DNA from: Eutreptiella sp. 'Long Island Sound 2002'
Lineage: Eukaryota > Euglenozoa > Euglenophyceae > Eutreptiales > Eutreptiaceae
Assembly (NCBI GenBank): GCA_964036045.1
Contig: OZ038398.1
Span: 31,193,380-31,257,379, forward strand
DNA length: 64,000 bases
Direction: 5' to 3'
Every line of letters begins with the position of its first letter. Position 1 is the stretch's first letter. Of this stretch, positions 43,141-56,600 are shown one piece after another. A program made the position numbers and the translations under genes. The notes under the pieces were generated by a model that did not search any database, was not told where the DNA came from, and saw only the letters and a program-made list of their open reading frames with translations.

Positions 43141-45026
43141 GTGTGCCGTGGCCAATGGAGAGGCGGGGGGCGGGGGGGGAGGGTGCCCGCCCCCCCCCCG
43201 GCCCTCCCCAGAACAGCACCCCAGCCAGTGGTGGGCGGTGAAAGATGTGCACAATGGGACATGGAAGACGGGGGGGGGGCGGGCTTGTGGGGGGTCATGG
43301 AGGGACCCAGTGACAATCCCCCAAACGAAAGGCAGCCTTCCGTGGCTTCATTCTTCCGCCCAAACAACAATCCACAGGGAAAAGGCACAGCGTCATGCGA
43401 AATGCATCTTCTGTGCAATGGTTCGGTGGAGTGGTGTGCGCACTGTCCCCGGTCCAGGGGTGCGGTGTATTGGGGGGGCGTTGTAGTCGGGGGGTTCGCT
43501 GTACACGGGGGGTTCGGCGGCCAGGAGCATGGCAGCGTGGGGGAGCCCCCCGGCGGTCCTTGGCACGTGGCACGCAAGGGGAAGATGGGGCACCATCCCG
43601 GGGGTCCGGGGATGCAGAGCGAGCCCAGCCGCTAGTGGCGCCGTGTTACAGGGGCCCAGCTCCCGGGCGCAGCGTGGCCACACTTCTCCCTCCCGGTGCC
43701 GCCTCCGATGGAGCGGTGTCCCCCGGTGCGGGTGGGCCATCTCGGACTGAGTGGCCTGCGAGCACGGGATCTCTGTGCTAAGGACAGCTGCAGCAATTCA
43801 CTGAGCACTTGGCTCTTGGTGCTTCTCTGTTGCCTGCCATCAGGTGTAGGTAGTGGCCGGAGAGGGAGGGGGTTCCATGACGCCCAAGTGGGTATCAGGC
43901 CTTTGGTTAACAATGGGTGGGGGTCAAATGGGAAGGGCACCCACCCACTTTTTGGCTAGAGGCACAGCTCTTGGCCTACCCCTATGGGGGGGGGGTCAAC
44001 CTCAGGAGGCACCTACCCACCCAACCACCAAGACCACATGAGGGAAAATGCAAAAAACAAAGTTTCCAGTGCCTTCGGCATCTGGAAGATAGGGACATGG
44101 GACAAAGGAGACCCACCAGTGACCTAGGGGAGGCCCAGCGGTCGCGGCCGCCGGGTAAGTGTATGATTCTCCCCTTGAGCCTTGCCTTTGTCGTGCTGCG
44201 GTGTGTCACAGTTTTTGTGTTGCACAGATACACACCCACGAACACACACACACACACACACACACAGTGTGACACAGAACAAAACACATTGTGAGTTTTT
44301 CTATATAAGGCAGTGTTTCCACAGCAATATAACATATCGATGTGAGGTCAATCTTTTGGAATTTGCAGGTGCGATGTTGATGTCCACGTTGAACCACAAG
44401 AGCCCAACAATTTCGTTTCGATTTCTGTCCATGTCTTGCTGTGTTGCATACTTGATTGAGGGCAGCTGAGAGAACGGAGTGGGGTGTGGTTGGTGTTTGA
44501 AAATTGGGAAAATGCCTTTTTCCTTGAAGCCCGGGACGCGGCCGCTGGGGTCCCCCCTACCCCTACCCCAAGGGGGGGGGGTCCCCGGCTGAAGGAGGCA
44601 CCCAACTTTTTCAAAAAGGCACCCCCCCGTAGGGTAGGCAGGCCACTAAGTAAAGGCCTGGTGGGGATTGCATGGTACAACCAGTGCCCCGTGCTTTGGC
44701 CCCATGTGACCTGCCGTTGTGGCCGGAGGTAGTGTGTGTGACTTCGGAGTGGGGCAGGGGAAGCGCACGTTGTTTGGTGAGTGCGGGACGGCACACCCCC
44801 TGCCCCTCAGTGCGGCCCCACCAGTGCCCTGGCCCCCGCTCCCTTGCCGGTGCTGGCGGAGGCGCGGCATGCGGCCTATCCCATTACCTTGAAGATCGTG
44901 GGGTAGGCCCACTCACTGACGTGGGGTGGGACACAGGGCGAAGGGGTGCCAGATGTCCAGGTGGTCCTGTCAGTGGCGCGCTGCATTCCTCAGCATTTCG
45001 CCCCCCGTTGGAGTCGTGATACTGGG
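43141..45026. other. Downstream of phosphatase; no firm gene
   Basis: GC-rich sequence with overlapping weak ORFs and an (AC)n run (about 44237-44268). A possible exon at 44070-44154 has a TTTCCAG acceptor and a perfect GTAAGT donor at 44155 and is open in one frame (QCLRHLEDRDMGQ...), but its phase does not fit exon C directly. Short G and C runs occur near 43165, 43990 and 44570. Confidence 0.4.
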
Positions 45027-48000
45027 CGTACTACAGGGTACCCAACCAGCCTTTATGGAACACCCCTCGCCCTTGTGTGCTCCAAGGAGCCATGACGTCC
45101 AATCGATCCAAAACGAAGATATGTATTGCATATTGGCCCCTCTGCCCACAGCACTGCACACCAGGTGTACTACACGGTACCCCACCAGCCTTTATGGGGT
45201 GTTCCATAAAGGCTGGTGGGGTACCGTGTAGACCACCCGGTGTGCAGTGCGGTGGGGAAGGGGGGAGGGGTGTTCCATAAAGGCTGGTGGGGTACCGTGT
45301 AGACCACCCGGTGTGCGGTGCTGTGGGGAAGGGGGGGAGCGGTGTTCCATCCCCCCTTCCCCACAGCACTGCACACCGGGTGGTCTACACGGTACCCCAT
45401 CAGCCTTTATGGAACACCCCTCCCCCCTTCCCCACAGCACTGCACACCAGGTGTACTACACGGTACCCCACCAACCTTTATGGAACACCCCTCCCCGCTT
45501 CCCCACAGCACTGCACACCATGTGTACTACACGGTAGCCCACCAGCCTTTATGGAACACCCCTCCCCCCTTCCCCACAGCACTGCACACCGGGTGGTCTA
45601 CACGGTACCCCACCAGCCTTTATGGAACCCCCCTCCCCCCCTTCCCCACAGGACTGCACACCGGGTGGTCTACACGGTACCCCACCAGCCTTTATGGAAC
45701 ACCGCTCCCCCCCTTCCCCACAGGACTGCACACCGGGTGGTCTACACGGTACCCCACCAGCCTTTATGGAACACCCCTCCCCCCTTCCCCACAACACTGC
45801 ACACCGGGTGGTCTACAGGGTACCCCACCAGCCTTTATGGAACACCCCTCCCCCCTTCCCCACAGCACTGCACACCAGGTGTACTACACGGTACCCCACC
45901 AGCCTTTATGGAACACCCCTCCCCCCTTCCCCACAGCACTGCACACCGGGTGGTCTACACGGTACCCCACCAGCCTTTATGGAACACCGCTCCCCACCTT
46001 CCCCACAGGACAGCACACCGGGTGGTCTACACGGTACCCCACCAGCCTTTATGGAACACCCCTCCCCCCTTCCCCACAGCACTGCACACCAGGTGGTCTA
46101 CACGGTAGCCCACCAGCCTTTATGGAACACCCCTCCCCCCTTCCCCACAACACTGCACACCGGGTGGTCTACACGGTACCCCACCAGCCTTTATGGAACA
46201 CCCCTCCCCCCTTCCCCACAGCACTGCACACCAGGTGTACTACACGGTACCCCACCAGCCTTCATGGAACACCCCTCCCCCCTTCCCCACAGCACTGCAC
46301 ACCGGGTGGTCTACACGGTAGCCCACCAGCCTTTATGGAACACCCCTCCCCCCTTCCCCACAGCACTGCACCTCGGGTGGTCTACATGGTACCCCACCAG
46401 CCTTTATGGAACACCGCCCCCCCCCTTCCCCACAGCACTACACAATGGGTGGTCTACATGGTACCCCACCAGCCTTTATGGAACACCCCTCCCCCCCTTC
46501 CCCACATCACTGCACACCGGGTGGTCTACACGGTACCCCGCAAGCCTTTTTAGAACACCCCTCCCCCCCTTCCCCACAGCACTGCACAGCGGGTGGTCTG
46601 CACGGTAGCCCACCAGCCTTTATGCAACACCCCTCCCCCCCTTCCCCACAGCACTACACAACGGGTGGTCTACACGGTAGCCCACCCGCCTTTATGGAAC
46701 ACCCCTCCCCCCTTCCCCACAGCACTGCACACCAGGTGGTCTACACGGTACCTCATCAGCTTTTATGGAACACCCCTCCCCCCTTCCCCACAGCACTGCA
46801 CACCAGGTGTATTACACGGTACCCCATTAGCCTTTATGGAACACCCCTCTCCCCTTCCCCACAGCACTGCACACCATGTGTACTACACGGTACCCCACCA
46901 GCCTTTATGGAACACCCCTCCCCCCCTTGCCCACAGAACTACACACCACGTGTACTACACGGTACCCCACGAGCCTTCATGGAATACCCCTCCCCCCTTC
47001 CCCACAGAACTACACACCACGTGTACTACACGGTACCCCACCAGCCTTTATGGAACACCCCTCCCCCCTTCCCCACAGCACTGCACACCATGTGTACTAC
47101 ACGGTACCCCACTAGCCTTTATGGAACACCCCTCCCCCCTTCCCCACAGCACTGCACACCGGGTGTACTACACGGTACCCCACCAGCCTTTATGGAACGC
47201 CGCTCCCCCCCTTCCCCACAAAACTACACACCACGTGTACTACACGGTACCCAACGAGCCTTTATGGAACACCCCTCCCCCCCTTCCCCACAGCACTGCA
47301 CACCGGGTGGTCTACACGGTACCCCACCAGCCTTTATGGAACACCACTCCCCCCTTCCCCACAGCGCTGCACAGCAGGTGTAGTACATGGTACCCCACCA
47401 GCCTTTATGGAACACCCCTCCCCCCCTTCCCCACAGCACTGCACACCGGGTGGTCTACACGGTACCCCACAAGCCTTTATGGAACACCCCTCCCCCCCTT
47501 CCCCACAGCACTGCTCAGCGGGTGGTCTACACGGTAGCCCACCAGCCTTTATGCAACACCCCTCCCCCCCTTCCCCACAACACTGCACAGCGGGTGGTCT
47601 ACACGGTAGCCCACCAGCCTTTATGCAACACCCCTCCCCCCCTTCCCCACAGCACTACACAACGGGTGGTCTACACGGTAGCCCACCAGCCTTTATGGAA
47701 CACCCCTCCCCCCTTCCCCACAGCACTCCACACCAGGTGGTCTACACGGTACCCCATCAGCCTTTATGGAACACCCCTCCCCCCTTCCCCACAGCACTGC
47801 ACACCAAGTGTACTACACGGTACCCCACCAGCCTTTATGGAACACCCCTCCCCCGCTTGCCCACAAAACTACACACCACGTGTACTACACGGTACCCCAC
47901 GAGCCTTTATGGAACACCCCTCCCCCCTTCCCCACAGCACTGCACACCAGGTGTACTACACGGTACCCCACGAGCCTTTATGGAACACCCCTCCCCCCTT

Positions 48001-49831
48001 CCCCACAGCACTGCACACCATGTGTACTACACGGTACCCCACCAGCCTTTATGGAACACCCCTCCCCCCTTCCCCACAGCACTGCACACCGGGTGTACTA
48101 CACGGTACCCCACCAGCCTTTATGGAACACTGCTCCCCCTCTTCCCCACAAAACTACACACCACGTGTACTACACGGTACCCAACGAGCCTTTATGGAAC
48201 ACCCCTCCCCCCTTCCCCACAGCACTGCACACCGGGTGGTCTGCACGGTACCCCACCAGCCTTTATGGAACACCCCTCCCCCCTTCCCCACAGCACTGCA
48301 CACCAGGTGTACTACACGGTACCCCACCAGCCTTTATGGAACACCCCTCCCCCCCTTCCCCACAGCGCTGCACACCGGGTGGTCTACGGGGTACCCCACC
48401 AGCCTTTATGGAACACCCCTCCCCCCCTCCCCACAGCACTGCACACCAGGTGTAGTACATGGTACCCCACCAGCCTTTATGGAACACCCCTCCCCCCCTT
48501 CCCCACAGCACTGCACACCGGTCGGTCTACACGGTACCCCACCAGCCTTTATGGAACACCCCTCTCCCCTTCCCCACAACACTGCACACCATGTGTACTA
48601 CACGGTACCCCACCAGCCTTTATGGAACACCCCTCCCCCCCTTCCCCACAGCACTGCACACCGGGTGTCTTACACGGTACCCCAACAGCCTTTATCGAAC
48701 ACCGCTCCCCCCCTTCCCCACAGCACTGCACACCGGGTGTACTACACGATACCCCACGAGCCTTTATGGAACACCCCTCCCCCCCTTCCCCACCGCACTG
48801 CACACCAGGTGTAGTACATAGTACCCCACCAGCCTTTATGGAGCACCCCTCCCCCCCTTCCCCACAGCACCGCACACCGGGTGGTCTACAGGGTACCCCA
48901 CGAGCCTTTATGGAACACCCCTCCCCCCCTTCCCCACCGCACTGCACACCAGGTGTAGTACATAGTACCCCACCAGCCTTTATGGAGCACCCCTCCCCCC
49001 CTTCCCCACAGCACTGCACACCGGGTGGTCTACAGGGTACCCCACCAGCCTTTATGGAACACCCCTCTCCCCTTCCCCACAGCACTGCACACCATGTGTA
49101 CTACACGGTACCCCACCAGCCTTTATGGAACACCCCTCCCCCCCTTCCCCACAGCACTGCCGCCAGGTGTACTACACGGTACCCCACCAGCCTTTATGGA
49201 ACACCCCTCCCCCCCTTCCCCACAGCACTGCACACCGGGTGTACTACACGGTACCCCAACAGCCTTTATGGAACACCCCTCCCCCCTTCCCCACAGCACT
49301 ACACACCAGGTGTACTACACGGTACCCCAACAGCCTTTATGGAACACCCCTCCCCCCCTTCCCCACACCACTGCACACCAGGTGTACTACACGGTACCCC
49401 ACCAGCCTTTATGGAACACCCCTCCCCCCCTTCCCCACAACACTGCACACCGGGTGGTCTACAGGGTAGCCCACCAGCCTTTATGGAACACCCCTCCCCC
49501 CTTCCCCACAGCACTGCACACCAGGTTTAGTACATGGTACCCCAGCAGCCTTTATGGAACACCCCTCCCCCCCTTCCCCACAGCACTGCACACCGGGTGG
49601 TCTACATGGTACCCCACCAGCCTTTATGGAACACCCCTCTCCCCTTCCCCACAGCACTACACACCAGGTGTTCTACACGGTACCCCACCAGCCTTTATGG
49701 AACACCCCTCCCCCCTTCCCCACAGCAGTGCACACCAGGTGTACCACACGGTACCCCAACAGCCTTTATGGAACACCCCTCCCCCCTTGCCCACAGCACT
49801 GCACACCACGTGTACTACACGGTACCCCACC
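45027..49831. repeat. 71-72-bp satellite array, block 1
   Basis: The unit begins CCACCAGCCTTTATGGAACA, then CCCCTCCCCCCTTCCCCACA, GCACTGCACACC and one of two 3' types: GGGTGGTCTACACGGTACC or (A/C/T-variant)GGTGTACTACACGGTACC. Length varies with C runs. Nearly every unit has a GGTACC. The first units are degenerate and split by about 60 bp of unique sequence (45075-45140). ORFs of hundreds of codons are open in all three plus-strand frames. Confidence 0.97.
45170..45231. repeat. Satellite inversion point with 28-bp palindromic arms
   Basis: CTACACGGTACCCCACCAGC...TATGG (45170-45197) is perfectly complementary to 45204-45231 around a GGTGTT spacer. From 45198 to about 45350 two units run in reverse orientation; from about 45351 the array runs forward again. 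Confidence 0.9.
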
Positions 49832-51400
49832 CTGGTGACCTGGCACCAGTCTAAAAACCCTCAGGATGGTAGCTGTGGGACGGATTGCCCACACGCACTG
49901 CCACGCTCGAAGCTAGTCGTGATACGTCTCGATTTCTCGTGCGTCTTCCCTGTGTCAGGCCGGGCCCAACCCGCCCGCCAACCGTCCAGGACCCCTCCCT
50001 GGGCCAGACATGCAGTCCTGTGGGGGACAGATGCACATACGTGGCCTCCCCCCGACCGCCAGACGCCAACGTGGCGCCTGCCCCGACAGCTCTGCGCCGA
50101 CATGGCGCGGGCTCAGTGGCAGTGCACCATCGTGGTGCCGCGAACGTACCCGTGCGCCGTCGTGGCGCGGCCTTCAGGGCAGAACGCCGTCGTGGCGCGG
50201 CCTTCTCGGCAGAGCGCCGCCACGGCGCCGCCCAAACAATCCAGCGCCAACGTGGCGCCACTTCAGTGGCATCACACCACCGTGGTGCAGCCAACGTGCA
50301 CGTGTGCCGCCGTGGCGCAGTGTTCGGGGCACGGCGCCGTCGTGGCACTGCCCAGACAGCCCTATGCCTCCGTGGCGCCAGTTCAGTGGCAGAGCGCCAT
50401 CGTGGTGCCGCCAACGTACATGTGCGCCATCGTGGCGCAATCCTCAGGGCAGAACGCCACCGCGGCGCTGCCTAGACAGCCCTGCGCCGACGTGGCGCCA
50501 GTTTAGTGACGTGGCACCACCGTGGTGCAGTCAACGTACACGTGCGCCATCGTGGCGCAACCTTCAGGGCAGAGCGCCACCGTGGCGCTGCCCAAACGGT
50601 CTTCGTGCGCCAGCCTGGCCATGGTGTGTCCTCCAGGCCAATACTCGAGGCACCATGGCGGGGTCTGCACCTGGCGCTCCGCCACCCTCCGTGACACCCC
50701 GTGCAGAGGTGACGAGTCATCGGCGGTACTCACCGCCTCACGTGCCATCGGCGAACGTCGCCGTCTCGCTCGGGCACCATCGTGGTGCCACTTTCTCGGT
50801 CACGTGCCGTCTCGGTGCACGTATCGTAGGGCTCGTCGTTTGGGCTCGGCCTTTGCGGCCGGGCGTCGTCGGTGACCTCCACGGCGGTGCACCACCGTGG
50901 TGCTATGGCTGTGACGCACGTCCCGCACTCACAGAACCCGGGGGTACCCAGGCCACCGGCGGTGCGCGTGATCGTGTAGCGTGACCGTACTCGCGACGCC
51001 GGCGGTACTCAGCCCGCCGGCAGTGCGCATAGTCGTGCTGGGCCGCGTTCTATTTAGCCCGGCGACGTTTTCAAGTCGGGGGTGATGCCCCGGGTGACCC
51101 ACACCTTCCGTGCCCGTTGATCCTGGGACGCTACCTCGGGTGGACCCAGGACAGTTCGGAGCGGTCGGTGGCCGGGACCGGAGAGCAGATCGGACCGTAG
51201 CGTTGTCGTACACCGGCGCTTTGACCCAGACGGCCTGCTGGGAGGGGCGTTCTCAGGTGTGCGACGAGATTCGTCTTACTCTAGCGGAGGTAAGACGGAG
51301 GACTCCCTCGGCTGTGCCTGCGTGGGGCCCCCGGGGGACGACGCCAAGGCTCACCGTACGTGGGACCGTGGCAGGCGCTCCTCCTCCTCCTCCTCCTCCT
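49832..51400. mobile_element. 1.57-kb CTC-tailed insert in satellite, copy A
   Basis: Starts CTGGTGACCTGGCACCAG, a 6-bp-arm hairpin, and ends in (CTC)n. It is related along its length to 52080-53643. The satellite is broken at a different place in its unit in each copy. CCACC lies on both sides here, a possible 5-bp target duplication, but the satellite itself is similar. No transposase or reverse transcriptase is recognised. Contains the 30-bp dyad array. A retroposon with a microsatellite tail is one option; an unknown kind of element or a recombined fragment are others. Confidence 0.55.
50064..50618. repeat. 30-bp-period dyad repeat array in copy A
   Basis: About 18 units at exactly 30-bp steps (cores at 50094, 50124, 50154, 50184 ... 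50574). Each core is close to GCRCCNNCGTGGYGC, an inverted repeat around NNCGT, with 15-bp variable linkers. A frame at 50010-50984 reads it as 10-residue repeats of the AP(S/P)W type, and other frames are open too, so coding is undecided. Confidence 0.9.
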
Positions 51401-52079
51401 CCACCAGCCTTTATGGAACATCCCTCCCCCCTTCCCCACAGCACTGCACACCGGGTGTACTACACGGTACCCCAACAGCCTTTATGGAACACCCCTCCCC
51501 CCTTCCCCACAGCACTGCACACCACGTGTACTACACGGTACCCCACCAGCTTTATGGAACACCCCTCCCCCCCTTCCCCACAGAAGTACACACCACGTGT
51601 ACTACACGGTACCCAACCAGCCTTTATGGAACACCCCTCCCCCCTTCCCCACAGCACTGCACACCGGGTGTACTACACAGTACCCCACCAGCCTTTATGG
51701 AACATCCCTCCCCCCTTCCCCACAGCACTGCACACCGGGTGTACTACACGGTACCCCCACAGCCTTTATGGAACACCCCTCCCCCCTTCCCCACAGCACT
51801 GCACACCACGTGTACTGCACGGTACCCCACCAGCTTTATGGAACATCCCTCCCCCCTTCCCCACAGCACTGCACACCAGGTGTACTACACGGTACCCCAC
51901 CAGCCTTTATGGAACACCCCTCCCCCCTTCCCCACAGCACTGCACACCGGGTGTACTACATGGTACCCCACCAGCCTTTATGGAGCACCCCTCCCCGCTT
52001 CCCCACAGCACTGCACACCGGGTGGTCTACAGGGTACCCCACCAGCCTTTATGGAACACCCCTCCCCCATTCCCCACAG
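51401..52079. repeat. 71-72-bp satellite array, block 2
   Basis: About nine forward units between the two CTC-tailed inserts, mostly of the GTGTACTACACGG type. Confidence 0.95.
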
Positions 52080-53643
52080 CTGGTGACCTGGCACCAGTCT
52101 AAAAACCCTCAGGATGGTAGCTGTGGGACGGATTGCCCACACGCACTGCCACGCTCGAAGCCAGTCGTGATACGTCTCGATTTCTCGTGCGTCTTCCCTG
52201 TGTCAGGCCGGGCCCACCCCGCCCGCCAACCGTCCAGGACCCCTCCCTGGGCCAGACATGCAGTCCTGTGGGGGACAGATGCACATATGTGGCCTCCCCC
52301 CGACCGCGAGACGCCAATGTGGCGCCCGCCCCGACAGCTCTGCGCCGACATGGCGCGGGCTCAATGGTAGGGCACCATCGTGGCGCCGCGAACGTACCCG
52401 TGCGCCGTCGTGGCGCGGCCTTCTGGGCAGAGCGCCGTCGTGGCGTGGCCTTCTTGGCAGAGCGCCGCCTTGGCGCCGCCCAAACAGTCCAGCGCCAACG
52501 TGGCGCCACTTCAGTGGCAACACACCACCGTGGTGCAGCCACCGTTGCGCAGTGTTCGGGGCACAGCGCCGTCGTGGCACTGCCCGGCCAGCCCCATGCC
52601 TCCGTGGCGCCAGTTCAGTGGCAGAGCGCCATCGTGGTGCCGCCAACGTACACGTGCGCCATCGTCGCGCAATCCTCACGGCAGAACGCCACCGCGGCGC
52701 TGCCCAGACAGCCCTGCGCCGACGTGGCGCCAGTTCAGTGACGTGGCACCACCGTGGTGCGGTCAACGTACACGTGCGCCGTCGTGGCGCAACCTTCAGG
52801 GCCGAGCGCCACCGTTGCGCAGCCCAAACAGTCTTCGTGCGCCAGCCGGGCCATGGTGTGTCCTCCAGGCCAATACTCGAGGCACCATGGCGAGGTCTGC
52901 ACCTGGCGCTCCGCCAACCCCCGTGACACCCCGTGCAGAGGTGACGTGTCATCGGCGATACTCACCGCCTCACGTGCCATTGACGAACGTCGCCGTCTCG
53001 CTCGGGCACCATCGTAGTGCTATTTTCTCGGTCACGTGCCGTCTCGGTACACGTATCGTGGGGCTCGTCGTTTGGGCTCGGCCTTTGCGGCCGGGCGTCG
53101 TCGGTGACCTCCACGGCGGTGCACCACCGTGGTGCTATGGCCGTGACGCACGTCCCGCACTCACAGAACCCGGGGGTACCCAGGCCACCGGCGGTGCGCG
53201 TGATCGTGTGGCGTGACCGTACTCGCGACGCCGGCGGTACTCAGCCCACCGGCAGTGCGCATAGTCGTGCTGGGCCGCGTTCTATTTAGCCCGGCGACGT
53301 TTTCAAGTCGGGGGTGAGGCCCCGGGAGACCCACACCCTCTCAGCTCACGTTGATCTTGGAACGCTGACTCGGGTGGATCCAGGACGGATCGGGGCAGTC
53401 GGTGGCCGGGACCGGAGAGCTGATCGGACGGTAGCATGGTCGTACACCGGCGCTTAGACCCGGACGGCCTGCTTGGAGGGGCGTTCTCAGGTGTGCGACG
53501 AGATTCGTCTTACTCTAGCGGAGGTAAGACGGAGGACTCCCTTGGCAGAGCCTGCGTGGGGCCCCCGAGGGACAACGCCACGGCTCACCGTACGTGGGAC
53601 CACGGCAGGCGCTCCTCCTCCTCCTCCTCCTCCTCCTCCTCCT
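52080..53643. mobile_element. 1.57-kb CTC-tailed insert in satellite, copy B
   Basis: Same start and tail as copy A with scattered base differences, more numerous near the 3' end (about 53310-53420), and a net 16-bp deletion inside the dyad array (near 52540). It breaks the satellite inside CCCCACAG. Sequence CCCCACA is found on both sides (CCCCACAG before, CCCCACAA after), a possible target duplication. Confidence 0.55.
52312..52836. repeat. 30-bp-period dyad repeat array in copy B
   Basis: Cores at 52342, 52372, 52402, 52432, 52462, 52492, 52522, then after a 16-bp loss at 52566, 52596, 52626 and so on to 52806. The core GCRCCNNCGTGGYGC is kept as in copy A. Confidence 0.9.
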
Positions 53644-56600
53644 CCCCACAACACTGCACACCAGGTGTACTACACGGTACCCCACCACCGATGATGGAAC
53701 ACCCCTCCCCCCGTCCCCACAGAACTACACACCACGTGTACTACACGGTACCCCACCAGCCTTTATGGAACACCCCTCCCCCCTTCCCCACAGCACTGCA
53801 CACCGGGTGTACTACACAGTACCCCACCAGCCTTTATGGAACACCCCTCCCCCCTTCCCCACAGCACTGCACACCGGGTGGTCTACACGGTACTCCACCA
53901 GCCTTTATGGAACACCCCTCCCCCCTTCCCCACAGCACTGCACACCACGTGTACTACACGGTACCCAACGAGCCTTTTGGAACACCCCTCCCCCCTTCCC
54001 CACAGCACTGCACACCGGGTGGTCTACACGGTACTCTACCAGCCTTTATGGAACACCCCTCCCCCCTTCCCCATAGCACCGCACACCAGGTGTACTACAC
54101 GGTACCCCACCAGCCTTTATGGTACACCCCTCCCCCCTTCCCCACAACACTGCACACCAGGTGTACTACATGGTACCCCACCAGCCTTTATGGAACGACC
54201 CTCCCCCATTCCCCACAACACTGCACACCACGTGTACTACACAGTACCCCACCGGCCTTTATGGAACACCCCTCCCCCCTTCCCCACAGCAGTGCACACC
54301 GGGCGGTCTACACGGTACCCCACCAGCCTTTATGGAACACCCCTCCCCCCTTCCCCACAGCACTGCACACCGGGTGGTCTACACGGTAGCCCACGAGCCT
54401 TTATGGAACACCGCCCCCCCCCTTCCCCGCAGCACTGCACACCGGGTGGTCTACATGGTACCCCACCAGCCTTTATGGAACACCCTTCCCCCCCTTCCCC
54501 ACAGCACTGCACACCGGGTGGTCTACACAGTAGCCCACCAGCCTTTATGCAACACCCCTCCCCCCTTCCCCACAGCACTGCACACCAGGTGGTCTACACG
54601 GTACCCCATCAGCCTTTATGGAACACCCCTCCCCCCTTCCCCACAGCACTGCACACCAGGTGTACCACACGGTACCCCACCACGCATGATGGAACACCCC
54701 TCCCCCCCTTGCCCACAGAACTCCACACCACGTGTACTACACCGTACCCCACCAGCCTTTATGGAACACCCCTCCCCCCTTTCCCACAGAACTACACACC
54801 ACGTGTACTACACGGTACCCCACAAGCCTTCATGGAACACCGCCCCCCCCCTTCCCCACAGCACTGCACACCGGGTGGTCTACACGGTACCCCACCAGCC
54901 TTTATGGAACAACCCTCCACCCCTTCCCCGCAGCACTGCACACCGGGTGGTCTACACGGTACCGCACCAGCCGTTATGGAACACCCCTCCCCCCTTCCCC
55001 ACAACACTGCACACCGGGTGGTCTACATGGTACCCCACCAGCCTTTATGGAACACCCCTCCCCCCTTCCCCACAACACTGCACACCGGGTGGTCTACATG
55101 GTACCCCACCAGCCTTTATGGAACACCCCTCCCCCCTTCCCCACAGCACTGCACACCAGGTGGTCTACACGGTACCCCACAAGCCTTCATGGAACACCGC
55201 CCCCCCCCTTCCCCACAGCACTGCACACCGGGTGGTCTACACGGTACCCCACCAGCCTTTATGGAACAACCCTCCCCCCCTTCCCCGCAGCACTGCATAC
55301 CGGGTGGTCTACATGGTACCCCACAAGCCTTCATGGAACACCGCCCCCCCCCTTCCCCACAGCACTGCACACCGGGTGGTCTACACGGTACCCCACCAGC
55401 CTTTATGGAACAACCCTCCCCCCCTTCCCCGCAGCACTGCACACCGGGTGGTCTACATGGTACCCCACCAGCCTTTATGGAACAACCCTCCCCCCCTTCC
55501 CCGCAGCACTGCACACCGGGTGGTCTACATGGTACCCCACCAGCCTTTATGGAACATCCCCCCCCCCTTCCCCACAGCACTGCACACCAGGTGGTCTACA
55601 CGGTACCCCACCAGCCTTTATGGAACACCCCTCCCCTCTTCCCCACAGCACTGCACACCGGGTGGTCTACATGGTACCCCACCAGCCTTTATGGAACACC
55701 CCTCCCCCCTTCCCCACAGCACTGCACACCGGGTGGTCTACATGGTACCCCACCAGCCTTTATGGAACACCCCCCCCCCCTTCCCCACAGCACTGCACAC
55801 CGGGTGGTCTACACGGTACCCCACCGGCCTTTATGGAACACCCCTCCCCCCCTTCCCCAGAGCACTGCACACCAGGTGTACTACACAGTACCCCACCAGC
55901 CTTTATGGAACACCCCCCCCCCACTTCCCCACACCACTGCACACCAGGTGTACTACACGGTACCCCACCAGGCTTCATGGAACACCCCTCCCCCCCTTCC
56001 CCACAGAACTACACACCAGGTGTACTACACGGTACCCCACCAGCCTTTATGGAACACCCCTCCCCCCTTCCTCACAGCACTGCACACTGGGTGGTCCACA
56101 CGGTACCCCACCAGCCTTCATGGAACACCCCTCCCCCCTTCCCCACAGCACTGCACACCGGGTTGTCTACAGGGTACCCCACCACCCTTTATGGAACACC
56201 CCTCCCCCCTTCCCCACAGCACTGCACACCAGGTGTACTACACGGTACCCCACCAGCCTTCATGGAACACCCCTCCCCCCTTCCCCACAGCACTGCACAC
56301 CGGGTTGTCTACAGGGTACCCCACCACCCTTTATGGAACACCCCTCCCCCCTTCCCCACAGGACTGCACACCATGTGTACTACACGGTACCCAACGAGCC
56401 TTTATGGAACACCCCTCCCCCCTTCCTCACAGCACTGCACACCGGGTGGTCTACACGGTACCCCACCAGCCTTCATGGAACACCCCTCCCCCCTTCCCCA
56501 CAGCACTGCACACCAGGTGTACTACACGGTACCCCACCAGCCTTTATGGAACACCCCTCCCCCCCTTCCCCACAGCACTGCACACCGGGTGGTCTACACG

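Noticed and set aside
50064-50618. CRISPR array reading of the 30-bp-period repeats
   Set aside because: The conserved part is only about 15 bp and itself dyadic, the linkers recur between units, and the context is eukaryotic satellite DNA without cas genes.
49832-51400. Helitron reading of the CTC-tailed insert
   Set aside because: The ends are not TC...CTRR and the insertion is not between A and T; no Rep/helicase is seen.
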